From positions 62,001 through 126,000 of the forward strand of contig JADDOH010003931.1 of assembly GCA_016648135.1 (NCBI GenBank): 64,000 nt of DNA. The letters run 5' to 3'. The translations under genes were made by a program, and so were the position numbers. The first letter of the stretch is position 1. Each line of letters starts with the position of its first letter. The DNA comes from Agrypnia vestita (lineage: Eukaryota > Arthropoda > Insecta > Trichoptera > Phryganeidae). The notes under the pieces are model-generated. The model was not told the DNA's origin. It made no database searches and saw only the letters and a list, made by a program, of their open reading frames with translations. Positions 11,801-22,244 of the stretch are shown in pieces.

Positions 11801-11871
11801 TGACGTCACGCGTCCGCATAGCCGGGCGCCAGAGCACGAACCACACCGGGTACGAGAGATGACGTCACGCG
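11801..11871. promoter_or_regulatory. Two identical CRE-type sites
   Basis: The 12-mer TGACGTCACGCG occurs at 11801-11812 and again at 11860-11871 within a G+C-rich island (about 11765-11885). TGACGTCA is the palindromic CREB/ATF consensus. Exact duplication including the flanking CGCG is unlikely by chance in this AT-rich context. No transcript is visible next to it. Confidence 0.45.
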
Positions 11872-12029
11872 ACTCCACCGGACGGATGAAAATTATTAAT
11901 ACAAATCGTAAATTAAAAATTCTATAACTTTGTTAGTTTTTGAGATATCTTAATTTTAATTTCAGATTTTCATTTAATTTTACTCAAATTTTCATTTCCA
12001 TGGATTTAAAAAAATAGGAAACTTCGCTA

Positions 12030-12165
12030 TTGAGTAATGAGAAAACCTGTTTTTTACAACAGGAGGAAGGCGAGGATAGAGAGTAGTGGCATAAACTGCC
12101 ACCTGAGAGAGCAGAGATTCTCAATGGATCGTATCCAAGTGATGATGATGATGATGATTGAATGT
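12030..12165 (+). mobile_element. LINE 3' end with (ATG)n tail
   Basis: A complex segment rich in GAG/GGA ends in a (GATGAT)n run at 12141-12160. That is the style of RTE-like LINE 3' termini in this window (compare 33415-33548). Weakly supported. Confidence 0.3.
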
Positions 12166-12169
12166 TCAC

Positions 12170-14780
12170 CATCATCAGATTTGATAATATTACATAAACG
12201 ATATTTTTTTACTTTAGATTAAAACCTAATCTGTCGCCGTCAAGTTTCTTGAGAAAGAAAGGTAGATAAGGATATATATTATTTTATTAATGTACGTATT
12301 ACCATTGAAGTAAACATTTTGAAAAAATAAACATACAATATATGTATTTTTTTTAAATATTGCGACTATAATATGAAGAAATACATCTGTAAAGGAATCA
12401 AAATATTTACAATATTTACGGTTTACACAAATACGTTATTCATAAAAATATGTTATTTATAAAAAGGCAAGTGAGAGCCTTCTGTATCCAGGCAAGGTAG
12501 TATTCCCCATATCGCACAATACCTCGCATACCACACTTTTGTCAAAATCTTTTTTTTTGTGTATTTATTTGTCTTTAAAATGTGTGGATTGTAATCTGGC
12601 AGAAGTTTATATCTTTAAAACAATTATTTGTATCTCTTATTTCATTAAAACATTTTCTTGTATTTTATTTATTGCAAAGAATCTATGTATTATGCAGTTT
12701 TTTGCCTTCTCTGTAAAATCTGTATTAAGTGGCTAATGAGGTATTATTTTATCCTGATCGATATTAATTTTGTGGTATATATTGCTTAGTTTTTTTATTC
12801 TTAATACAGGAGAATTTGTTTGAGCGACTATGGCAGTATGATTACAATTATTACCATTACAAGTAATAAAGGTCAATACACACTATCGGGCCGCTCCTGG
12901 TCCGCTCCAGGTCCGCTATCGCTCAAGTAAAATCTCAAGATGTCCACACTAGCGGGCCAATTTTGACCATATCGTTTTATCGTTTTTGATCAGTTTGCTG
13001 TGATCTGCGTTTCAAGTCGGACGTATATTACATAATTATTCATCAAAATTATTATAATAAATCCAATTAGTTAAAAACATTTTGTTTTTAACTAATTATA
13101 AAACAGAAAAAATATTTTAAATAAATGGTATATCTATCAAGAATATTCTTTGTAATAACCATTAAATTTGTTGAAGAATTAACATGTTTCAGGGCTAATG
13201 GTCCCTTCACAAGGATGAACAACGTAGGTATGGTTAAAATTATATATCATAGTATAAACATATATAGAAGATATTTATATCTAATTAAGAAACACCTAAT
13301 GTGAATAATAATAATAATTATATTTCATTACCTTTTTCATATTTCCATGTTTTCTGTGTACCGATTATTGCAAAAATAATCCTATGTTATTATTATTACT
13401 AGAAGATTCTACAATTGACGTGCATTCATGAGAAAATGTATCAACAAGGCAAAACATTTTCGGTCAGTGTCAAAAAGTCAGTCGATCTCTGCGGAAAAAC
13501 AGCGTGATGATAAGTAAATTATATTTTTGATATGAGTATATTTAGATATCTTTGAAATTAATACATATAGCGTTTATATTTAAACTATCTCAGTGGCCGA
13601 TTTTATACGCTTTCAACATTAATTTTTAATGATGTAGTAATGAAACAACCATTAAAAAGTTTTATTTGATCTAAATGTGTTTGCAAATAGAACTCTGATA
13701 GAATAGAAGTTGGAAATGTGAAACTTCGTTTTAGAACGAGGTTTGGTAACTTATCAGTATCAATTTCAGAGTGCAATTAATTAATTTGAAGGTTTATGAG
13801 CTACAAATGAGATAATTTTTAAGAATCACATTACAAAATGGATAAAGGTGTTACGCAAGAAGAGATATTAAATAAACTAACCACGAATATTACTTAATAA
13901 AAAATGAAATGATATAAAAATTAAAACAATGAAGTAATTTTCTACTAATTTCCCATCACTTTTGACAGGTTATTTCAAGTGTATATAATATAAAATACAC
14001 AAATATACGCTCATGCGCTCAATATGCTATGAGCACATTTTTTTTTCGTACAGAACACTAATCGAAAATGTAATTTAAAATATTGTTTCTTGTAATCCTA
14101 CCCAGATATTGTAAATATACTAATAATAACAAAAAATCAACTATCCTAATTTCTAATGTCTGTCTGTCCATAACTCGCTGGAATCATAACAACAACACTA
14201 ATGATGACTAGCCGCTCATGAAGTCCGAGCACCCGAGTATGACACGTCAATCAGCGCGCGACTTGTGTTACACGGAGGGGTCGTTATTAATTATTATTAT
14301 ATTCTGAGATTTTTCACGTATTTACGGCTATTTTTTTTACTTCAAAATTATGTATTTATTTGGTAGATTAATGTACATATTTAGTTGATACTTACTCCCT
14401 CTATGGAATTAAATTATTTATAAACTTATGGAAGTATTTACCTACCTAGGTATGTATTTCGTATTAAAAAAGCTCGGTTGATTTAATGAAACTAATTGAA
14501 TATCTTTTTTTGTATATTTTTTTTAAATATTTACCATTATTTCATTCTCAATATACATGAATGTAAGTGTGTGAGACGAATACACAAACGATAAGAATTA
14601 TTGTAATTTTAATAATTTTTAATTCTCATTATACGTATTATAAAGGATATTGCTAAAAATTCCAATCATAAAAATAGATATCTCATTAGCGACATCAGTG
14701 GTTATTTAAGGGGAATGAAAAAGCTTTGGATGCCGGTCGCGCTAATGATTATTACAATACATATACGAAACAGGTGTGAG
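12170..14780. other. AT-rich DNA without recognised genes
   Basis: No gene seen. At 12880-12960 the motif CGGGCCGCTCCTGGTCCGCTCC and a CGGGCC repeat suggest a fragment of a MITE terminus. A complex segment at 14200-14285 is G+C-richer and could be regulatory. Confidence 0.35.
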
Positions 14781-14784
14781 ATTT

Positions 14785-14935
14785 AAATATATACAACTTC
14801 CAAAAATTTGATCGACGTGGTATTTTATCATGGGTGGAAATAAGCCCTATGAACACCCAAAGACATTCATCCTACTTTTCCATAAAAAAATATAATTTCG
14901 TCTCTTTGAGATATCTATAATATAACTTGTTTAAT
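14785..14935 (-). mobile_element. Copy of the GACGAAGC-terminus element, one end
   Basis: Contains TATACAACTTCCAAAAATTT, GGGTGGAAATAAGCCCTATG, CACCCAAAGACATTCAT and the terminal ATTTCGTCTCTTTGAGAT of this family. Confidence 0.5.
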
Positions 14936-15193
14936 AATGGTAATAATTCGGTCTACATTTTTAAAATACTCAAGTGACCTGAATCTATGCGGACTGTATT
15001 TTTCTAGTACCACGCAGCAAAAAATGTGATATTTTGAGAGGTGGAGTATATCTGATTGTTATGAATTCAAATAAAACAGACGAATCACACGCCAGAACAG
15101 AGTCACATGTCATGACTAATATGAAGCTTCCGTTCCTCATTTCATTGAAATGTTATTCTTACTTTTTAGTTTTTTTACACATTCTTTTTACGA

Positions 15194-15981
15194 TCTCAAA
15201 TCTGGGGTACAGGAATGCAGTGATGAAACAACAGCTTTTCGATTTGAGAAATATTTGAATATTATCTACATCAATTTTTTCGAGACTCATGTTCCTAAAA
15301 CCGATAAAATAGTGATATATAAAATATTTTAAATAATAATTTAAATTAATTAATGTTAACAATATTTTAGTGTGTGTGTTCTGAGAACACAGTGTATTGT
15401 CCATTGCGGGATTATTATTTAATTAAGATAAATTAAAATTAAATAATTAAGATAAAAAAAAGAAGTCTCATAGAGACGAAGCGTGTGTGGAAGTCTTTTA
15501 CACGATGGCCCAGGGCGTACAACCTATATGAGATGGATTAAGTGATCACTTTACACAATGCAATATTCACCAATTCAATTGATTCAATCAATTAAATAAT
15601 TTGATATTATGTGGATGCTCTTACAATGAAATTGGTGAACGTTGCATTGTGTAGAGTGATCACTTAAGCCAGCTCATACAGGTTGTAAGCCCTGGTGCAT
15701 CGTATAAAAGACTTCCTTACACATTTCTCTTATAAATAGCTTCGTCTCTGTGAGACTTCTATAATTTATCATAATTAAATAATAATCCCGCAGTGGACAA
15801 ATCCAGAGCATACTCGTACATAAAAAATATTATATTATTTAATTTAAAATTATCGTTTCCTGTATTTTTCATAATTCACTATTTTATCTATTTTGGTAAC
15901 ACGAGTCTCGAAAAATTTGATGTAGATAATATTCAAATATTGTTTCATCACTGCATTCCTGTATGTACCTCGGATTTGAGA
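15194..15981. mobile_element. Giant inverted repeat (foldback element)
   Basis: Two imperfect arms of nearly 400 bp (about 15194-15584 and 15622-15981) flank a ~40 bp centre. Matching blocks run outward in order: CACCAATT, GATCACTTTACACAATG, GACTTCC-type, GAGACGAAGC, AGTCTC, ATTATTTAATTA, TTGTCCATTGCGGG, ATATTCAAATAT, TGTAGATAAT, CATCACTGCATTCCTGTA, and ATCTCAAATC. Both arms encode the same decayed peptide (SLEK.DVDNIQI) outward in opposite directions, which shows arm homology beyond the terminal motif. The inner part is the GACGAAGC-terminus family. Confidence 0.75.
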
Positions 15982-15999
15982 TTAATTAAATAAAATTAT

Positions 16000-16985
16000 T
16001 ATAGTTTATAAAATAAAAATAATAGAATAATATTGATGACAATTTCTGTAGAGCAATGCAACAAGCATTTCCTGATTGTATGTTGTTGTTTATTTCTTGT
16101 CTGATTCTTGTTTTTATCACTTGTCACATTTGTTCCTACGTACTTGAACAGTTCGACTGATTCAAAACCTTTGTCTCTTTCGATAAATGGCGATAACTGT
16201 CATTTTTCTCGAACATTCCAGTTTCTACTATTTTATTTTACTTCTCACTAAAGTGCCGTATGTCTCGTACCGTATGGCTGGTAAAAATAGCTCAAAGTAA
16301 ATAAGCAATCAAAACTACATTTGAATTAAACTCCCAAGAATGTTGAGATTGTATTAATGTAATATTTTGAAAGCGCGTTCATGTTAAGTGGGTAGGTAGC
16401 GGCAACACCTCGTCATAAATAATTTGATTTCACATTCAGCAGTCGGAATTCGGCTGTAATTTGAACACTATATCAAAGTCCGTTAAAAATAACCGCCTGT
16501 CCAGAGTCGCTCTTCTACTTCCTGAAATAAAAGATATCGTGTACGAGCTGTCGACGGCGCTATCACCCTGTCTTTTAGTGGACACGTCAAATTAATTGGC
16601 GGTGGGACATTCCGCCAATTCCGTCCGCCATTGCTGCCGCGTGACATACGAGAACCATTTCAAAATCAGCAAATTTATCAAAGCGTACGCTTAAACGATT
16701 TCATTAAAAAAATATATATGCGACAAGGTTAGTCTCTTCGTAATATAGTAATAGGCGAATAAAAAAATGAGCGAATAGTTCGGTGGAAAAAGATGTTACA
16801 GATCCCTCACGTACATATAACCACATATGCCAGCAGTATAAACTTAGGTTATGCTGTGACCGACTATATACCTATATTTAAAAAATATATAAACGCATAT
16901 ACCTATAAGGGTATATACATTTAAATTGAACTATTTTGAGTAGCTTCAGTCCACAAAAATAACTGCACTATAAAAGAAGTATTGT
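16000..16985. other. Non-coding, with candidate regulatory island 16370-16660
   Basis: The island is complex and repeat-free. It includes a perfect 9-bp inverted repeat AATTGGCGG (16594-16602) / CCGCCAATT (16612-16620). No ORF of note. Confidence 0.3.
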
Positions 16986-17405
16986 AAACAATATTTCCCA
17001 AATAAATAGATGCTATTCAAAATAACACACAATCTAGTTGATAGTCCGGAACTTCTTCAACGAATATCTTACCACATCCCAACTCGCAATAACAGACATT
17101 CACCTACTTTTCATCTCCCCTTTTGTAAGACCAACTCAAAACAAAACTCCTTTATGTACAGATCCACAAATTCATTTAACACAAACTATCACCACATTGA
17201 CATTTTCAACGCAACAATAAGAAACATAAAACAAACAATATCTACACTACCGCACCCAAACTAATTTGTATATTATATCTTCCCTTCTACTCCCGTCCCA
17301 CATTCCCCTCCACCCTCTCCATTCGCTATTAATGTATGTTAAAGTAAATTTTTAAATTCAGTGGAAAATTTTTAAGATTGTTTTGATTCAAAATAAATAA
17401 ATAAA
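16985..17405 (+). pseudogene. CR1/L2-like LINE 3' end
   Basis: The frame from 17010 reads LLFKITHNLVDSPELLQRIS ... PTRNNRH ... CKTNSKQNSF ... FN. This is the C-terminal region typical of insect CR1-group LINEs. It is followed by a short 3' UTR and an (AATA)n tail at 17390-17410. 5'-truncated. Confidence 0.6.
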
Positions 17406-17605
17406 TAAACACACAAATACACACACTCACACAAACTCACTATTGGACATGTTTTTTCTTATTCTTTTATCGATTGTATATATGTGTTTTCTTGTAATTG
17501 GCCCAAAACTCTGTACATCAATTATTGTTTTTTTTCAAGATTGATTAATTATATGGCTGTAAGAAAACCAATAAATGAAAATAAAATAAAATAAAATAAA
17601 TATTC
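17406..17605 (+). mobile_element. Second LINE 3' tail
   Basis: TTGTAATTGGCCCAAAAC is followed by AAGAAAACCAATAAATG and an (ATAAA)n tail (17580-17605). This resembles an untranslated LINE 3' end with no coding part left. Confidence 0.45.
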
Positions 17606-18555
17606 TATATATAGCTAATACGGCAAAAATTTTCAATATATTTCGAAGAAGATTTATATATAATTAAATCGGGAATAATACTAATTTCAGATATACGTTT
17701 ATTTTCACAAAAATAAATCAAATATTATATGATATCATCGATTGCAATGTCGTGGTAAATAATCATTATGATATGACATATGTTATTACAGAATAAAGAC
17801 ATATACGGTATTTACTTTCACCACAGAAATGACAAATAGAATTTACACCGAAAGTTTTGGGTGGAATTCAATACAGTTTCGTTTCTCTTCTGATTGCTAA
17901 AATATACATCCAGTATCTAACTGCTTATGTAAATGTATACTTAAATATATACTTTAATAATAATTATAATTAATAAACATCGCACACAGAAAAAACATAT
18001 CTGCCATTGTTTAGTCAATTTATTCATGGAGATTGGTATTATACTGGAGACATAAATCAGGACCTCAAGGTACCAAAATATTCCAGAACCAACTGCATAG
18101 AATATCAATTTAACTCTAGATTCGTTTTTCAATATTTTTATATTAAGGAAATGCAGTTTATAAATCCGTATATTTAACTGATACATTCAATTTACATTCC
18201 GAACCACATTTTCCTCTATCGAAGACAGCAATGAACATCAGATATTTAAATATATCCTCCGAAAATATTTGGTATGCATGGGTATTGCAAAATGTTCGAC
18301 AAGGAATTTCCTGTAGTAATAAATATTACTTCTGAATTTATCAAGTTCCATCAAAATCGATAGAGATTTGATCAGAGCTTTTAATGTTCATTATTTATAA
18401 GTCTCCATTAAATCTCGCAATTCGTAAATTTTATTGAGATTATTTTCATTTTATTGGAATTTCTTCATTTCTATATTGAAAAGTTTTTTGACAATATTTT
18501 ACGTAAAAAGAGATCAAACATAGCAAAATTGCGTTAAAATAACATGTCTATTATG
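17606..18555. other. AT-rich DNA, nothing recognised
   Basis: No gene, repeat or structural signal seen beyond low complexity. Confidence 0.4.
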
Positions 18556-18559
18556 GGAA

Positions 18560-18840
18560 ACAGGAACCAATCACACGAAACAAGCAAGGGGTAAGCGTAC
18601 AGGATAGAACGTCACGCTTTTCTGTGCCTGGTCCCTTTTAGACATATTCTCATGCACGGTTTTTAAAGCGTTTGACAGGACTGTACTCCAATTTTTGATT
18701 GAGCTGATCCTGCCGGATTTTTCGTGAACGCCCTCTTTTTCTGATACCCTTGACACTTGCCTCGTATACTTTCTTTACCATATTTCATTCGCTCATGTGT
18801 TCCACATGACCAAACCATCTCTGCGATCCTTTCCTTATTT
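18560..18840 (-). pseudogene. RTE-like LINE family A/B, decayed 3' end
   Basis: Read on the minus strand it gives the WFGHVEHMSE-like, KVYEASVKGI-like and GRSRKIRQDQLNQ-like blocks of the (GTTA)n-tailed family found complete at 62341-62780 and 63448-63930, with many changes. Confidence 0.55.
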
Positions 18841-19690
18841 TTTTATTTTTATTATTATTATTTTTTTTATTATTTATTTATTTATTTATTTATTTTTTAC
18901 ATCTCAGACCCACAAAACATCACATTGATATTTGTCTGTAGGTGCATTAATACATATATATAAATAAATTGTATATACCAGAAATACATTCATATTAATT
19001 AATTACAATAGATCTTATAAACTCAAATACAAATCAACAATGCAATACAACAATACAAGAAAAAATACAATATTACCAAAATCAAAATAAGTCTCTTTTA
19101 TTTAATAACATATTCATTAATTCAGTATTTATTTTATTTAATTGTCAATTAGCGTAATTGACTCTCATCATGTGGATATGATCATTTGAGGATCTTTGCT
19201 TTTGCCTTGCTTTTTTACACATTGATTAATATTTTTATTTTTAGTGGTTATGTCTAGTCAAGGGTTTAAAATGTGATTAAAAAAAATACGCCCATATCAT
19301 GAATTATTTAATATTTATATTCGGTACTTTATTAATAAATTGCTAAGAATATATAATTTTACAAATATGTAAACAAATTTTTATTAAAATATATTGTTTG
19401 ATACAGCCATATTCCGAGACTGCCTTTGAATTAACGGGATTTGCGTTGATCACTCCTGTTCGGATTCAGACCCTTTGAAATTAAAAAATTAAATGGATTT
19501 TTATTAGATATCATATACCTATATAAGTACTAAATCGAATAATTTTGAAAAATATATATTTTTTAAGCAATGGAAAAAGCTTAAAAGCCAAAATTTCTAT
19601 TATATACTATGCGTTTTTGTTGAATAAAAAAATTCTTAAAAGTTAAGTAAACATCTTTCCATTTAAGAAAGACAATCAAATAAGTATCCG
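18841..19690. other. Low-complexity and AT-rich DNA
   Basis: (TTTA)n/(TTA)n low complexity at 18840-18900, then AT-rich sequence with no recognised features. Confidence 0.4.
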
Positions 19691-19693
19691 TAA

Positions 19694-19837
19694 GGCCCGG
19701 TTGTTTCAAGTTCGATCAAAGTAAGCGGTCGATAAAAGCATAGATTTTTACGAAAACGGATCGTCTGATTGGTGGAGAACGTAAAATTTCAGTTTAAACT
19801 CTACGCTTACTTTGATCGAATTTGAAACAACCGGGCC
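19694..19837. mobile_element. MITE, Harbinger-like, with TAA target duplication
   Basis: A 144-bp element has ~36-bp imperfect terminal inverted repeats. The left end is GGCCCGGTTGTTTCAAGTTC. The right end is its complement, ending CAACCGGGCC. Both are followed inward by GATCAAAGTAAGCG. TAA flanks it at 19691-19693 and 19838-19840. A 3-bp TWA duplication is the hallmark of PIF/Harbinger transposition. No transposase inside. Confidence 0.8.
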
Positions 19838-19840
19838 TAA

Positions 19841-20540
19841 GCCGTGCATTGTTTTGATATTTATACCCGTGAACGCTAAAACAACGAAACAATATACGCA
19901 AGCCTTCACATACTAATGCGATTGTTTTTCACAAATAGAAAAACCTATACTAGTTTTTCTGATGTAGAAAATACTCAGAAATAATTTAAAAAAAAACGTT
20001 TAAAGTGCTGTTTACACTGCGATAAAATGCTTACTTAAAATTCTTAGAACCCCGGTAATATTTATTTATTGTGTTGATTTTAAATTTTCAGAGGATATTC
20101 TCGGAAGGTAATATATTTTAAAAATTTTGACCTGGCATGACCCCTTACTTGTAATTTTAAAATATTACATTTATTTATCTTTACCTTATGGTATTGACAA
20201 TCTCCACCTGTAGACTGTAAGACCAGGCTGTCTGTCCGTTGGCATTTCTCCCACACACATCACTGAAATAATATACCGCGGTGCCATTTCATTGAGGGCT
20301 TTAAATACCGTCTGCCACATTTATAACAGTCATGGATTCAATGAAAGCAAAGACGATCTTATAGAAGAGAAGGAATATGGTAGTACATTCCTCACCAAAT
20401 ATTGGCGAGACCAGTATTGCATTGAATTCAACAGGCTGCAGTCTATTATCTGATATTCCAAACCAAATTAATCGACCAGTTTCAAAACCCACAATACATA
20501 GAATATTTTGAGTGTGGGAAATCATTAATCAAGATATATT
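19841..20540. other. Non-coding, nothing recognised
   Basis: AT-rich DNA; a slightly more complex block at 20205-20320 has no identifiable motif. Confidence 0.35.
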
Positions 20541-20544
20541 ATAG

Positions 20545-20840
20545 ATGTATTGTGGTGACATCAATATTTTTATATGGGAACGTAGGTATGGAAGTCATTT
20601 TTTGGGTATTCGTAGGGGTTATGACCTATCGTATGGCTAGCTTAAGTGATCACTTTACACAATGTAACTTTCACAATTCCACCCATGATAAACTACCACA
20701 TCTACCAAATTTTTGGAAGTTGTATATATGTTTAACTTTTACAACTTATTTAATTTGTGAGTTGTATTTTTATACCGCCACCTGCAGTCCAAAGCTTCCA
20801 ATACAGATGTCACTATTGATAGTGAGGTATCTATATTTTG
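20545..20840 (+). mobile_element. Copy of the GACGAAGC-terminus element, diverged
   Basis: TTTATATGGGAACGTAGG, TTATGACCTATCGTATGGCT, AAGTGATCACTTTACACAAT, and TTCCACCCATGATAAACTAC occur in family order, followed by a GCCACCTG...GATGTCA block also seen near 38.45 kb. Confidence 0.6.
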
Positions 20841-21136
20841 ATTGGAGTTTAAAGATATCCTTTATATAGGTATATGAGATACATTTTGTGATTTGTTTTA
20901 TGAAGTGTTTAAACTTACTCATATTTAATTTTATATAAACACATTCTTCTGTGCCATTTAAAATTAGAAACATATTTATTTTATTATATTGAAATTATAC
21001 GAGGCCATAATTCGTTTTCATTTAATTCCAATACGCATTTGCTGATATTTTTGAGAAATGTTCGAAATGTATAATTTAAGTATTAATTTTAAAAAAAACT
21101 AGCAACCAACTTTGTATACACCACATTGTATTTAAC

Positions 21137-21175
21137 GTCCACCTATTTCGATATCACTGTATCTTCGTCAGAACG
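21137..21175 (-). ncRNA. Decayed hammerhead-like motif
   Basis: On the minus strand, CTGACGA (21171-21165), a GATA/TATC helix II and GAA are kept. The helix III/cleavage segment is mutated (the cleavage nucleotide position is G), so it should be inactive. It closely matches the intact motif at 57992-58033. Confidence 0.5.
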
Positions 21176-21589
21176 GTCGCACAAATTATGTCCAACCACG
21201 AAGACAACGCTATTAACATGAAAATATCTTTAATTTATCTCAAAAACGATAATTAGGAGTAAAGATATATTTTTTTTAAATATAAATTGCTTTCGCACAA
21301 GAAGGTACGACCCTGAATGAACCTGGATAAAGGGGCAGGGAGAAATAGAAAATTTAGAAATATCATTACGATTATCGTGAAGGTGAATAAAAATAACGAA
21401 TTCCATTACATAATGAAAGATTAAGAAGATCGAACATGTTTGATAGTTAGATCCATTTGTTTTGTCTGTAACACGTTTCTGTCAAATATTTGTCACTTAT
21501 TTGTAATTGTGTTTAGTCGATAGTTTAATTTAAATCTCCTGCAAATGTTGTCATTGATGGATTTGGCATAGTCGATATTATTCACGATA

Positions 21590-21780
21590 ATCATTAAAAT
21601 GGATGGACAACGTGAACTGTGTTATCTCTACTTGAGTTTAAATATATGTATTTTATATTTTAGCTCTCGAGTTTCGAGAGAATCTGAATCATATACATCG
21701 ACAGGTGAAGTCGTAAATTAAAATATAATTTAACTCAAATAGAGATAACATATTTTATATTTTCCACCCATTTTAATGAT
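21590..21780. mobile_element. Hairpin MITE 1
   Basis: 191 bp with terminal repeats ATCATTAAAATGGATGG / CCACCCATTTTAATGAT. Longer inner complementarity includes TGTTATCTCTACTTGAGT against ACTCAAATAGAGATAACA, and a small CTCTCGAG/CGAGAG hairpin lies inside. Confidence 0.65.
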
Positions 21781-21797
21781 CAAATCGATGGATCAAC

Positions 21798-21976
21798 AAA
21801 ATCAACACTTTATTTTGAGAGTTCAATATTTTTACTATCCAAACCAGGATAGGTGTTTTGGCAGATTATGCCATTATCACATGATAGTTAAAACGATCAG
21901 TTGATAATGGCATAATCTGCCGAACCGGCTTGTATAGTAAAAATGATTATTCAACTCTTAAAATCGTGTTGATTTT
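21798..21976. mobile_element. Hairpin MITE 2, adjacent to MITE 1
   Basis: 179 bp foldback. Ends are AAAATCAACAC / GTGTTGATTTT. The inner arms include GGCAGATTATGCCATTATCA and its exact complement. No coding potential. Confidence 0.7.
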
Positions 21977-22193
21977 TAAATATTTAAAAATTTAAAAAAA
22001 AGTTCCTTACAATACCTAACGCAGTTTACAAAAAGTTAAAATACCAAATTGATGGTTGTTTTTCAAATATTCTATATGTGTAAATCGATATCATTTTTTC
22101 ATGTCACCAATGTATTGTATACCTATTATTGATATTTAGTTTACAAGAGTATTGCACAGTTTGGATGACTGATTAGGTTGACTGTAAACCGTT

Positions 22194-22241
22194 TTCAGAA
22201 TTTAATTTCTCGGCTAGAAAGCCGAGAAATTAAATTCTGAA
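22194..22241. repeat. Perfect 22-bp inverted repeat, 4-nt loop
   Basis: Left arm 22194-22215 begins TTCAGAATTTAATTTCTCGG. The right arm 22220-22241 is its exact complement. The loop is AGAA. Such a perfect palindrome implies recent origin or selection, since one change in either arm would show. Confidence 0.85.
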
Positions 22242-22244
22242 GCC

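Noticed and set aside
20301..20525. 74-codon minus-strand open frame
   Set aside because: No domain recognised and no flanking splice sites that build a gene.
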